A DNA stretch of 64,000 nt from Sandarakinorhabdus sp. (GCA_020692215.1 JAIMKW010000001.1:780442-844441); one strand, 5' to 3'; positions 16,458 to 25,008 are shown, counted from the first letter of the stretch. Notes: generated by a model not told the origin, from the letters alone. Numbers and translations: made by a program.

Positions 16458-17507
16458 ATGTCCCTTCTCGAAGCCTCCCGCGTCTACAAGCCCTTCGAAT
16501 ACCCCTGGGCCTATGATTTCTGGAAGCGCCAGCAGCAGATCCACTGGATGCCCGAAGAGGTGCCGCTGGGCGAGGATTGCCGTGATTGGGCGCAGAAGCT
16601 GCACGAGCATGAGCGCAATCTCCTCACGCAGATCTTCCGCTTCTTCACCCAGGCCGATGTCGAGGTGCAGGATTGCTACCACGATAAATATGGCCGGGTG
16701 TTCAAGCCCACCGAAGTGAAGATGATGCTGACAGCGTTCAGCAACATGGAAACGGTGCATATCGCCGCCTATTCCCACCTGCTTGATACCATCGGCATGC
16801 CCGAAAGCGAGTATTCGGCCTTCCTGAATTACAAGGAAATGCGCGACAAGCATGATTATCTCAGCACCTTCGGGGTGGATAATGATGCCGATATCGCCCG
16901 CACGCTCGCCATGTTCGGCGGCTTCACCGAAGGGTTGCAGCTGTTCGGCAGCTTCGCCATGCTCATGAACTTCCCCCGCTTCAACAAGATGAAGGGCATG
17001 GGGCAGATTGTCAGCTGGTCGGTCCGCGATGAAAGCCTGCACTGCGAAGGCATCGTGAAGCTGTTCCACGCCTTCTGCGCCGAACGCGGCTGCCTCACCA
17101 AGGCGGTGAAGGATGATATCTCCGATGTCTGCCAGAAGACGGTGCGCCTTGAAGACGCCTTCATCGATCTGGCGTTCGAAATGGGCCCGGTGCCCGGCAT
17201 GTCGGCCAAGGAGATCAAGAAATACATCCGCTTCATCGCCGATTGGCGCCTGAAGCAGCTGGGCCTGCAACCCATCTACCTGATCGACGAAAACCCGCTG
17301 CCCTGGCTGGAGCCGCTGCTGAACGGCGTGGAGCACGCGAACTTCTTCGAGACGCGGGCAACGGAATATTCGAAGGCGGCGACGAAGGGCAACTGGAACG
17401 AGGTGTGGGACAGCTTCGACCGGCGGCAAAGCGCGAAGGTTGGGGTTGTGGCGAACGACGCGGTGGCGGAGGCGGATTTGCTTGGTGGGGTTGGGGCGGC
17501 TGAGTGA
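16458..17507 (+). CDS. nrdB: Ribonucleoside-diphosphate reductase small (beta) subunit, class I
   Basis: A 349-residue ferritin-like radical subunit. Ligands in order are Asp67 (TQADVEVQD), Glu98 and His101 (NMETVHIAAY), a Glu in GGFTEGLQ, and Glu/His in VRDESLHCEG. Tyr105 sits seven residues after Glu98, exactly where the E. coli radical Tyr122 lies, so this is a tyrosyl-radical diiron (class Ia-type) subunit. GGAG lies eight bases before the ATG. The C-terminus (VAEADLLGGVGAAE) is the flexible tail expected to dock on NrdA. The gene directly after it is AT-rich and foreign-looking. Confidence 0.93.
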   Translation: MSLLEASRVYKPFEYPWAYDFWKRQQQIHWMPEEVPLGEDCRDWAQKLHEHERNLLTQIFRFFTQADVEVQDCYHDKYGRVFKPTEVKMMLTAFSNMETVHIAAYSHLLDTIGMPESEYSAFLNYKEMRDKHDYLSTFGVDNDADIARTLAMFGGFTEGLQLFGSFAMLMNFPRFNKMKGMGQIVSWSVRDESLHCEGIVKLFHAFCAERGCLTKAVKDDISDVCQKTVRLEDAFIDLAFEMGPVPGMSAKEIKKYIRFIADWRLKQLGLQPIYLIDENPLPWLEPLLNGVEHANFFETRATEYSKAATKGNWNEVWDSFDRRQSAKVGVVANDAVAEADLLGGVGAAE

Positions 17508-17546
17508 ATTAATACTACAATCCAGTTTTCAAAAGGCTGTTTCACG

Positions 17547-18569
17547 TTGGCGACATTTAACCGACCTACCGTATCTAAGAGCAAAGCCAGCAAAGTCGGG
17601 GAGAGAATTGGCGCTGGCCATGCATCGAATGACGATCTTGTTGCTCTTGAAAATTGGCGTGCGTCACACGCTTACATTATAAACACATTCCAAGCTACAC
17701 TTCGCAATAGGACGCGCAACACAGGTTTTGTTGTGGGAACTCGCTTAAAGCGACGCACAACCATATTGAGCAAGCTTCAGCGTTTTCCAGAAATGCAGTT
17801 AGGGCGAATGCATGATATTGCAGGGTGCCGAATAATATTTCCGACTATTGAAGAAATGTACGAGTTTCGAGAAGACTTTCATAAAGCCCGATTTTCCCAT
17901 AAACGAAAAGATGCACAGGGAAGGTGGGATTATATCGCTAACCCTAAGGATACTGGGTATCGGGGTATTCATGATGTTTACGAATACAATGTTAACTCTG
18001 TGGGTGGAAGGTATTGGAACGGTCTTCAGATTGAGATCCAATATCGAACTTTGGTTCAGCACGCTTGGGCTACAGCGGTTGAAGTGGCAGGGCTATTGAC
18101 GCAAAATAGCCCAAAGTTTGGACAGGGAGATCCTCAATTCGTTGAATTCTTTGCCGTTGCAAGTGAAATACTTGCACGAAATTATGAAGATAGGCAATCT
18201 TGCTTACCTGATTTAACAATGAATCAACTTCGAAATAGACTCAATGAAATAGAAGATAATCTTCGCATTTTACAAATGTTTGGCCAAGTTAACTCTAAGG
18301 TTGTTGACATAGATTTTAAGAAGAATAATATTCTTATATTCTCCTATGTTGACATAGAATTAGAAAATGAAACTGAGCTAGAAATTAGGGCGTTTGACAA
18401 ACTTTCCGACGCACTTCAAGAATATGCAAGGTTAGAGAGTCAAATGGATCAGAATGCGGACGTCGTTCTGGTTCGATCGGATAGTTTCGTGAATATGCGC
18501 GTTTCGTTTCGAAATTACTTCGCAGATACCACGGAATTTGTTCGCATGATTAGTGAATGTAGTCTATAA
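17547..18569 (+). CDS. RelA/SpoT synthetase-domain protein, AT-rich and probably acquired
   Basis: A 340-residue protein starting at TTG 17547 (AAAAGG upstream; no later usable start before the domain). Residues about 60-180 match the alarmone synthetase fold: GTRLKRR (Arg66, Lys68), HDIAGCRII (Asp90), DYIANPK-x-x-GYRGIH (the G-loop with its tyrosine) and IEIQYRT-x-x-QHAW. All usual catalytic positions look intact, and no HD hydrolase or TGS domain is present. It should therefore make (p)ppGpp or a related pyrophosphorylated nucleotide; toxic and phage-defence relatives exist. Its codons are rich in A/T (ttt, aat, ata), unlike every neighbour, which indicates recent transfer. The C-terminal third is of unknown function. 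Confidence 0.8.
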   Translation: MATFNRPTVSKSKASKVGERIGAGHASNDDLVALENWRASHAYIINTFQATLRNRTRNTGFVVGTRLKRRTTILSKLQRFPEMQLGRMHDIAGCRIIFPTIEEMYEFREDFHKARFSHKRKDAQGRWDYIANPKDTGYRGIHDVYEYNVNSVGGRYWNGLQIEIQYRTLVQHAWATAVEVAGLLTQNSPKFGQGDPQFVEFFAVASEILARNYEDRQSCLPDLTMNQLRNRLNEIEDNLRILQMFGQVNSKVVDIDFKKNNILIFSYVDIELENETELEIRAFDKLSDALQEYARLESQMDQNADVVLVRSDSFVNMRVSFRNYFADTTEFVRMISECSL

Positions 18570-18629
18570 TGAATCTAACGGGGTCAATAAGATTGAAAGT
18601 TCGGGGATATTGAACTTCGTTTCCGATAG

Positions 18630-19304
18630 CTACCTCGCCTCTGGCCAAACCCCACTCGCACACCACCCTTGATGTACCGCCAGCCGCTCTAGGTTGCCGG
18701 CTGTCAGCCGCCCCAGCTTCGGCAAACCTGCCAGGTTGAGCGCCCCCCGCGCCGCTGCGCCGAGTTTCGGAAACGCCACCGGCTCACCTTCGCCATCGAA
18801 GCTCACCAGCCCCCGATCAAACGCCGCGTCCCATAACGCAGACAGCAACAGCCCATTCTCCGGGTCCAGCCGCTCTCGCTCGTCTGCGCACGCGCTCCAG
18901 GCAATGATGTGAGAGGCGCGCAGCAGCCCCAGCTCCGAAATGCCGGTGAGCGGGCAGCGACCATCCCATCGCTTCAGCAAAGCCCCCCGAAACGTCGACT
19001 GGCCTACCCTAGCCATCACCAACTGCGCCACCTGGGTCCTGATGGCCTGTTCAACATCGGCCTCTGAAGCACTTGCTTCTGCCAGCCGATACACACCCCC
19101 ACCGGCAAAGATCAGTAGTCCGGCATCACGCAAGGCCTGCAACTCCCGGCTCAGCGTTTGCTCGGGCGTTGCCCCTTGCGAACCGGTCTCTGTCACTATC
19201 TGCGGTAACTCCTGGGCTAGCAATTCGGCTCGCGTGAAAGCACCCCCGCCGTCCATTGCCCGGCGTCGCACAGCAGCCCAAACTGAATCCCGCCAACGCA
19301 TCAC
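18630..19304 (-). CDS. HNH endonuclease with N-terminal helical domain
   Basis: A 224-residue protein starting at GTG 19304 or, more likely, ATG 19301. The N-terminal ~80 residues look like a winged-helix-type DNA-binding region (AFTRAELLAQELPQI, TLSRELQALRDAGLL, GGGVYRL). The C-terminal nuclease domain of the HNH_2 type reads RCPLTG, ASHIIAWS, DPENGLLLSALWDAAFDRGLVSFD. The first His and the Asn of the motif are present, but the position often held by the third His reads Trp-Asp. Such proteins are found as restriction-like or mobile-element nucleases. It converges on the AT-rich RelA/SpoT gene, which makes a small accessory pocket. Confidence 0.75.
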   Translation of the reverse strand: MMRWRDSVWAAVRRRAMDGGGAFTRAELLAQELPQIVTETGSQGATPEQTLSRELQALRDAGLLIFAGGGVYRLAEASASEADVEQAIRTQVAQLVMARVGQSTFRGALLKRWDGRCPLTGISELGLLRASHIIAWSACADERERLDPENGLLLSALWDAAFDRGLVSFDGEGEPVAFPKLGAAARGALNLAGLPKLGRLTAGNLERLAVHQGWCASGVWPEAR

Positions 19305-19405
19305 AATATGCTAGCGGGAACAACGGCCGTCGGCAAAGCCGCCGAGTCCGCTTTGGCAGCAAGAACAAGCAAGGTTGCGGGCAAGCCCGCTCGTCGGCCG
19401 GGTTC

Positions 19406-19474
19406 GTGGGCGGTTGCCCACGCCCCGCCGGCCGGGCCTTCGGCGAGTCCGCGGGTTAGCGCTGCGCGCTAACC
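19406..19474. repeat. Two strong hairpins between the HNH gene and the next minus-strand gene
   Basis: GTGGGC-GGTT-GCCCAC (19406-19421) and GGTTAGCGC-TGC-GCGCTAACC (19454-19474) are perfect inverted repeats within a GC-rich spacer. The second spans the stop codon of the 19469-19915 gene. They may act as terminators or be REP-like; neither has a T-run. Confidence 0.6.
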
Positions 19475-19915
19475 GCGGCCGCCTATGGCCTGAATCTGCC
19501 GCACCATCCCCGCCAGCCAGCCTTTCAGCGTGCCGATCCAGCCGGCAATCTTGCGCAGCAGATCGCCCGATGTGTCCGAAGCCCCGCGCAGGTCGGCAAT
19601 CGTCAGGAACCGGTTCAGCTGGTCCAGCATCACGTCCAGCAGCGCCACCCGCGTCGCCAGCGCCTGCACCGCTTCGGCGGAAGGCTTCCCCCCCGCCTGC
19701 ACCAGCACCGACATGCCATCGGCAACCGAGGCCTGCACCCGCACCAGCCGCGCCAGCAGCGGGTCCACATCCTCTTTCAGGCCATACAGCCCCGAAAGCC
19801 CCTGGAAGCTCTCCACCTCGCCCGCCAGCAGCGTGCCCATCGCCCGGCCGAACGCCGCGAAATCCGCCGCCAGAACCTCCAGCGCGTCCTGAATCCCATC
19901 GTGCGAACCCTGCAT
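19469..19915 (-). CDS. Hypothetical alpha-helical protein
   Basis: A protein of 148 residues from the ATG at 19915, which has GGAGGACAGG just upstream; ATG 19927 gives four more residues. The sequence is predicted wholly helical, with regular hydrophobic repeats (LEVLAADFAAFGRAMGTLLAGEVESF, LLDVMLDQLNRFLTIADL) and no Cys, signal peptide or membrane segment. Codon bias is that of the host genes, supporting real coding. I do not recognise the family; a helical-bundle accessory or phasin-like protein is possible. Confidence 0.5.
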   Translation of the reverse strand: MQGSHDGIQDALEVLAADFAAFGRAMGTLLAGEVESFQGLSGLYGLKEDVDPLLARLVRVQASVADGMSVLVQAGGKPSAEAVQALATRVALLDVMLDQLNRFLTIADLRGASDTSGDLLRKIAGWIGTLKGWLAGMVRQIQAIGGRG

Positions 19916-20100
19916 CCTGTCCTCCATTCGTGCCCCGCTCCTTTCACCATATTAACCATGCCGCACAAGCTACCAGCCAGAAAGCTTTACATCGCTTTAC
20001 TTTTTTCCAGCGCCCTCCCGGCGTAAACCGGGCTCGTCAGCAAGGACAAACCAACAAAGCGGGCCCAACGCCCCAAAGAAACAGAAACGGAATTTGTCGC

Positions 20101-20775
20101 ATGGTCATCACCGCCCTCCGCACCGCAGCCGCCCTCGGCTTCCTGGCCGTCACCGGCACCGCATCGGCCGCAACCCTGCTCACCAGCGATGCCGGCTACA
20201 CCGGCCCCGGCCTCCACATCGGCTCGATCGGTGATCCCTACTATCTGTTCACCGGCGGCCCTGTCGCGCTGCCCGGCGGCGTCACCTTCGCCTCCACCAC
20301 CACCTTTTCGGTCATCGGCTCGGGCGGCTATGGCCTGGCCGGCAACGGCTCGTCGAGCGGCCCGATCATCGGCCTCAACAGCTCGTCCGACACGATGACG
20401 CTCACCTTCGATACGGCCGTCGCCAGCTTCGGCCTCGGCATCAACTATGCGCCGACATTTTACGGCACGCCTGTCATCGCCGCCTATGATGGCGGTGGAG
20501 CGCTGATCGCGTCCTATGATCTCGCAGCGCTTGCCCCCATCAGCACGCCGGGCGGGCTCAACGCCTTCGCCTTCCGCGGCATCGATGGCGGCGGCACGGC
20601 GATCAAGTCCTTCAGCCTGTCGGGCGCCTACATCATCGCCTCGGCCAGCCGGGAAGCCCCGCCCGTCGTCGGCGGCACGGTTCCCGAACCCAGCACCTGG
20701 GCGATGCTGATCGTCGGCTTCGGCTTTGTCGGCGCATCCATGCGCAACCGGCGCACCGCCCGCCACACCGCCTGA
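20101..20775 (+). CDS. Secreted PEPxxWA-CTERM anchored protein
   Basis: A 224-residue protein with a signal peptide (ITALRTAAALGFLAVTGTASA), a Gly/Ser/Thr-rich beta-sheet exported domain with SSDTMTLTFDTAVASFGLGI, and the sorting tail PEPSTWAMLIVGFGFVGAS followed by MRNRRTARH. It belongs to the same exosortase-processed class as the gene at 7037-7747 but has an unrelated body. The ATG at 20101 is chosen because the signal peptide starts there; the open frame continues upstream without coding character. It ends at a strong terminator. Confidence 0.85.
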   Translation: MVITALRTAAALGFLAVTGTASAATLLTSDAGYTGPGLHIGSIGDPYYLFTGGPVALPGGVTFASTTTFSVIGSGGYGLAGNGSSSGPIIGLNSSSDTMTLTFDTAVASFGLGINYAPTFYGTPVIAAYDGGGALIASYDLAALAPISTPGGLNAFAFRGIDGGGTAIKSFSLSGAYIIASASREAPPVVGGTVPEPSTWAMLIVGFGFVGASMRNRRTARHTA

Positions 20776-20792
20776 ACCACCCGAAACAGTGC

Positions 20793-20830
20793 AAGGGCCG
20801 CAGACCGGGGAGGTCTGCGGCCCTTCCTTG
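20793..20830 (+). terminator. Rho-independent terminator after PEP-CTERM gene
   Basis: A perfect 14-bp stem, AAGGGCCGCAGACC (20793-20806) with GGTCTGCGGCCCTT (20812-20825), has a 5-base loop and a T-rich run after it (TTCCTTG). Confidence 0.85.
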
Positions 20831-20865
20831 TTGCATGCGCCCCGGCTGCTGGGCACAAGGTCGCC

Positions 20866-23097
20866 ATGCGCACCATCCCCCTGGCCACGGCTCTCGATCT
20901 CCTCGCCTCCCCGCTGGAAGACGGCATCCCGCCGCTCACGCTCGAGCGGATCTTCGCCAATCCACCGCTGCTCGGCACACCGCCCCGCGCGCTCACCATC
21001 GCCCCTGATGGCCGGCATATCGGCTTCCTTCGCCCGCGCGCCGATGATCCGCTGCGCTTTGATCTGTGGGTGCAGGATGTGGAAAGCGGCGCCGAACGCA
21101 TGGCGGTCGACAGCCTCGGCCTGTCCGGCGGCGAAACGGCCTTGTCGGAAGCCGAGCGCATGCGCCGGGAGCGCGCCCGTCTGGGATCCAGCCGCGGACT
21201 GGTGGATTACAGCTGGACACCCGATGGGCAGGCCCTTCTTGTCCCGCTCGATGGCGCTGTATGGCTTGCCCCGCTGGCGGGAGAGCCCCGCCGGCTGACC
21301 CGGTCGCAAGCCACCGAACTCGATGCACAGCTATCCCCGCGCGGCACCCACGCCAGCTTCGTGCGGGATCAGAACCTCGTCATTGTCGATCTTGCCACCG
21401 GCAGGGAGCGCGCGATGACATCCGCCGGCGGCGGCCCCATCAGCTACGGCGTCGCAGAGTTCGTGGCGCAGGAAGAAATGGACCGGATGACAGGCCAGTG
21501 GTGGGCCCCTGATGATGCCCGCATCGCTATCGCCCGCATCGATGAAACGCCCGTCAGGGTGGCCGTGCGCGCCGCCATCGGCTCGGATGGCACACGGGTA
21601 ACGGAACAGCGCTACCCTTTCGCCGGCACCCCCAACGCCGTCGTCAGCCTCGAAGTCCACAGCCTGTCGGGCGCAGCGCCCGTTCAGGTTGATCTGGGGC
21701 CGGACACGGATATCTATCTCGCCCGCGTTGACTGGCTGAACCCCGGCCAGCTCCTTGTCCAGCGCCAGTCGCGCGATCAGAAGCGCCTTGATGTGCTGCT
21801 TGTCGATGCAGCCACCGGGGCTGCACAAACCATCCTCACCGAAAAGGCCTCCACCTGGGTCAACCTGCACAACAGCCTGAAGCCGCTGTCCGATGGCAAG
21901 CGCTTCCTCTGGGCCTCCGAACGCACCGGCTACCGCCACATCTATCTGTGGGATGGCGAATTGCGGGCGATCACCAGCGGCGACTGGCCGGTGGACGCGA
22001 TTCTGTCGGTCGATGAAGACCAGGGCCGGATTCTGTTTTCGGGGTTCCGGGAAACCGCAACTGAACGGGCGCTCTACAGGGTTGCGCTGGAAGGCGGGGC
22101 CATAGAGCGGCTGACGCAAGCGGGCAGCTGGACCGACAGCGTCGCCGACAAGCAGGGCAGGGCGCTGCTCCTCACCCGCTCCACGCCCACCACCCCGCCG
22201 CAGGTGGTGCTGGCAACACGGGAAGGCGCAGCCCTCGTCGCCCGCCGCCAGATCACGCCAGACGACATCCCCTACGCCCCGTATCTGCCCGGCCATGTCG
22301 CGCCGCACTTCGGAACGCTGAAGGCGGCCGACGGCACCACCGATCTCGACTTCATGCTCATGCTTCCGCCCGGTCTGCCCGAAGGCGCAAGGGTTCCGGT
22401 CTTTTACCAGGTTTATGGCGGGCCCGGCGCCGGCCGGCAGGTGCGCCGCATCTTCGGCTCGCTGCTCCACCAGTTTCTTCTGCAGCAGGGCTGGGCGGTC
22501 TTCTCGGTCGACAATCGCGGCACGCCCGATCGCGGCAAGGCGTTCGAAGACGCGCTCTACCGCCGGATGGGCTTCCCCGAGGTGGACGACCAGATGGCTG
22601 CGCTGGCATGGCTGAAGGCGCAGCCTTTTGCCGATGCCGATCGCATCGCCGCCTATGGCTGGTCGTATGGCGGGTTCATGGTGCAGCGGATGATGACAGA
22701 GCACCCCACCGCCTTTGCAGCAGGGGTCGCTGGCGCCGCCGTTACCGACTGGACGCTTTATGATACCCATTACACCGAACGCTATCTGGGCAATCCGTCA
22801 ATCGACATGGCGCCCTACACGGCAGCCGACACCACGCTGCGTGCCGCCCGATTGGCCCGCCCGATGCTGCTGATCCACGGGATGGCGGACGACAATGTGG
22901 TGTTCGACAACGCAGCCCGCATGATGGCGGCGCTGCAAAGGGCCGGGGTTCCGTTCGAAACGATGCTTTACCCCGGCGAGGCGCACGGCATCCGAGAACC
23001 GGCAATCCAGCTGCACCTGTGGCGCACGATAACCAGCTTTCTGGATCGTACAGTGCGCCAGGCAGGTGCGCCCGGTTTCCAGCCTGCCCGTCCCTAG
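20866..23097 (+). CDS. S9 family peptidase, dipeptidyl-peptidase IV type
   Basis: A 743-residue prolyl-oligopeptidase-family enzyme. The N-terminal beta-propeller (about 40-470) contains the double-glutamate motif of DPP IV in AQEEMDRMTGQWW, which anchors the peptide N-terminus. The C-terminal hydrolase domain carries GWSYGG (Ser nucleophile), HGMADDNVVFDN (Asp) and GEAHGIR (His). It should release N-terminal dipeptides, commonly Xaa-Pro. No clear signal peptide is seen at the chosen ATG, so location is uncertain. Its stop codon shares the four bases CTAG with that of the convergent DUF1269 gene. Confidence 0.88.
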   Translation: MRTIPLATALDLLASPLEDGIPPLTLERIFANPPLLGTPPRALTIAPDGRHIGFLRPRADDPLRFDLWVQDVESGAERMAVDSLGLSGGETALSEAERMRRERARLGSSRGLVDYSWTPDGQALLVPLDGAVWLAPLAGEPRRLTRSQATELDAQLSPRGTHASFVRDQNLVIVDLATGRERAMTSAGGGPISYGVAEFVAQEEMDRMTGQWWAPDDARIAIARIDETPVRVAVRAAIGSDGTRVTEQRYPFAGTPNAVVSLEVHSLSGAAPVQVDLGPDTDIYLARVDWLNPGQLLVQRQSRDQKRLDVLLVDAATGAAQTILTEKASTWVNLHNSLKPLSDGKRFLWASERTGYRHIYLWDGELRAITSGDWPVDAILSVDEDQGRILFSGFRETATERALYRVALEGGAIERLTQAGSWTDSVADKQGRALLLTRSTPTTPPQVVLATREGAALVARRQITPDDIPYAPYLPGHVAPHFGTLKAADGTTDLDFMLMLPPGLPEGARVPVFYQVYGGPGAGRQVRRIFGSLLHQFLLQQGWAVFSVDNRGTPDRGKAFEDALYRRMGFPEVDDQMAALAWLKAQPFADADRIAAYGWSYGGFMVQRMMTEHPTAFAAGVAGAAVTDWTLYDTHYTERYLGNPSIDMAPYTAADTTLRAARLARPMLLIHGMADDNVVFDNAARMMAALQRAGVPFETMLYPGEAHGIREPAIQLHLWRTITSFLDRTVRQAGAPGFQPARP

Positions 23098-23609
23098 GCT
23101 GCCTGCGCTTTCAGGGCCTCTACCAGCCTGGCTTCCTGCTCGTTCGAAAGGGACGTGTTGAGAACACGCGGGTTCCACTGCTGGATTTCGGAAACAATCT
23201 TGTCCATCGTCGCATCGCGCACCAGCACGAACAGCGCCGAAGAGTTGTTGGGGATGGTTTCCGCCAGCTTCTTCACGAAATCATCGTTGACCCCATAATC
23301 CATCAACGATCCCGAAAGCGCGCCGGCCCCGGCGCCTGCGCCTGCGCCGATGGCCATCCCGGCCAGCGGGTTCAGGAACAGAAGGCCAACCAGCATCCCC
23401 CAGAAAGCGCCTGAAAGCCCGCCCGATGCAGCACCCAGCCGGGTCAGGTTCACCGCCTGTTTCATGTGCACCACGCCGTCTGCATCGCGCTCCACCACCA
23501 CGGCATCTTCCAGCTCCAGCAGATGCTGGGCCTTCAGGCTGCGCACCTTGTTCAAAACTTCATCCGCAGCTGAAATTCCATCGAAACCAAGTACGACCAA
23601 CTGGCCCAT
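23094..23609 (-). CDS. DUF1269-family glycine-zipper membrane protein
   Basis: A 171-residue protein; the ATG at 23609 has AGGAGG seven bases upstream. It reads LVVLGFDGISAADEVLNKVRSL (ferredoxin-like strand-helix), VVVERDADGVVHMKQA, then a Gly/Ala-rich central membrane stretch with repeated GAGAGAGAG sequence, then a soluble end with FVLVRDATMDKIVSEI. This is the DUF1269 layout, found across bacteria beside stress genes; function is unknown. It diverges from the aeRF1-like gene and belongs to the stress island by content. Confidence 0.8.
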   Translation of the reverse strand: MGQLVVLGFDGISAADEVLNKVRSLKAQHLLELEDAVVVERDADGVVHMKQAVNLTRLGAASGGLSGAFWGMLVGLLFLNPLAGMAIGAGAGAGAGALSGSLMDYGVNDDFVKKLAETIPNNSSALFVLVRDATMDKIVSEIQQWNPRVLNTSLSNEQEARLVEALKAQAA

Positions 23610-23688
23610 GCTGACCTCCTCTGCAGTGTCTGCCGCCCCTGTGCCGGCACCCTTGCAGTCCAGCCCGGCGGGCCCGGCCATGTCAAGT

Positions 23689-23703
23689 TGTCATACCATG
23701 ACA
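23689..23703. promoter_or_regulatory. TGTCAT-ACC-ATGACA palindrome in a divergent promoter region
   Basis: A perfect 6-bp inverted repeat with a 3-bp spacer sits between the DUF1269 gene (minus) and the aeRF1-like gene (plus), about 80-95 bp from each start codon. It overlaps a TTGACA-like hexamer on the minus strand (about 23680). It could bind a dimeric regulator shared by both genes. Confidence 0.4.
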
Positions 23704-23795
23704 GTCATCGTGCTGGACTCCTTCCGCTATGCCGGATAGCGAACGCAAACCGATTTTCCAGCCTTGTCGGCGCCATTTCAGGAATGCACCAACTC

Positions 23796-24917
23796 ATGCT
23801 CCATGTCGATATCCCAACCCAGGCCGATCTCCACACGCTTGCAACCGAGCGCCACGCCGCCGCCGTGTCCATCTTCCTGCCCACCACGCCTGTCGCCGGA
23901 GAGGTTTCGGGGGATCGCACGGTGCTGAAAAATCTCGCCGCGCAGGCCATCGCCCAACTCGAGGCTGCCGGCCACGACAAGCGCGTAGTCGGCGCCCTTG
24001 CGGATCATCTCCAGGATCTGGTCGAGGATGATGATTTCTGGCGCTTCCAGGCCAACAGCCTTGCGCTGTTCGCAACGCCGGATCGGGTTCGCAGCTTCCG
24101 CGTGCCCAACGCTCTGACCCCGATGGTGGAAGTGTCCGATCGGTTTCACCTGAAGCCGCTTCTGCGCGCCACATCCTTCCAGAACAGCGCCTATATTCTG
24201 GCGCTTGCCGAAGGGCATGTCCGCCTGCTGGCAATCGCTGCTGATCGTCCGGTGGCCGAAGTGAAGGTGGCCGGTCTGCCCAAAAGCGCGACCGACGCGC
24301 TGGGCGTTTCCTCCATGGGCACCAGGACCGAGAGCCGCCGGACCGACACATCGGGCGGCGTGCGTGGGCAGATCGTGCAATTCTGCCGCGCGGTCGATCG
24401 GGCGCTTCGGCCCTTCCTGTCAGGGAAGGATGTGCCGCTGCTGCTGGTGGCCGATATCGAGCTGGCAACCCGCTATCGCAGCGTGAACAGCTATCCCCAT
24501 CTCGCGCCCTTCGGTCTTGATCACACGCCCGAAACCATGTCGGATGCCGACCTCACTGCTGGTGCGCGCGGCCTTCTGGATCGCCTGCATGCCGAAACAG
24601 TCGCCGGAAACCGCGCGGAGTTCGACGAGCGCAAGGGCAACGGCCGGGCAACCGCCGACATCGCAGCCGCAGCCCGGGCAGCGACGGCCGGCGCCGTCCA
24701 GACCCTGCTGGTCGATATCGACCGCAACGTGCCAGGCACGGTCGAGGATGAAAGCGGCGCTGTGCATTTCGGTGAAGCCGACAGCGCGGCAACCTATGGT
24801 ATTGTCGATGAAATCGCCCGTCGGACATTGCTGACAGGCGGCCGCGTGCTGGCTGTGCGGGCCGGGGATCTTCCGGCAGACGCGCCGCTGGCGGCGATTC
24901 TACGCTGGGCGATCTGA
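23796..24917 (+). CDS. Bacterial aeRF1-like (baeRF) protein, Balon/Rv2629-related
   Basis: A 373-residue protein starting LHVDIPTQADLHTLATERHAAAVSIFLPTT, the usual opening of the bacterial archaeo-eukaryotic release factor (baeRF) families, with GLDH and FDERKGNGRATADIAAAARAATAGAVQTLLVDID in the middle. It ends in a domain reading DEIARRTLLTGGRVLAVRAGDLP. Relatives include mycobacterial Rv2629 and Psychrobacter Balon, which enters the ribosomal A site in hibernation. The eRF1 catalytic GGQ is not seen, as in Balon-type proteins. I chose ATG 23796 with CAGGAA upstream; 23784 is also possible. Ribosome protection or rescue is an inference from family. Confidence 0.7.
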   Translation: MLHVDIPTQADLHTLATERHAAAVSIFLPTTPVAGEVSGDRTVLKNLAAQAIAQLEAAGHDKRVVGALADHLQDLVEDDDFWRFQANSLALFATPDRVRSFRVPNALTPMVEVSDRFHLKPLLRATSFQNSAYILALAEGHVRLLAIAADRPVAEVKVAGLPKSATDALGVSSMGTRTESRRTDTSGGVRGQIVQFCRAVDRALRPFLSGKDVPLLLVADIELATRYRSVNSYPHLAPFGLDHTPETMSDADLTAGARGLLDRLHAETVAGNRAEFDERKGNGRATADIAAAARAATAGAVQTLLVDIDRNVPGTVEDESGAVHFGEADSAATYGIVDEIARRTLLTGGRVLAVRAGDLPADAPLAAILRWAI

Positions 24918-24945
24918 TTGCTGCGCTTGTCAGCCGGCCGATTTG

Positions 24946-24970
24946 CAGCGCACCATTCACGGGTGCGCTG
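24946..24970 (+). terminator. Hairpin after the aeRF1-like gene
   Basis: CAGCGCACC (24946-24954) pairs with GGTGCGCTG (24962-24970) over a 7-base loop. There is no T-run, so it may be a weak terminator or an mRNA-end hairpin before the HdeD gene. Confidence 0.4.
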
Positions 24971-25008
24971 GAATTGATGGCTTTGGGCGCCGGAGCAGGG
25001 GAACGGCA

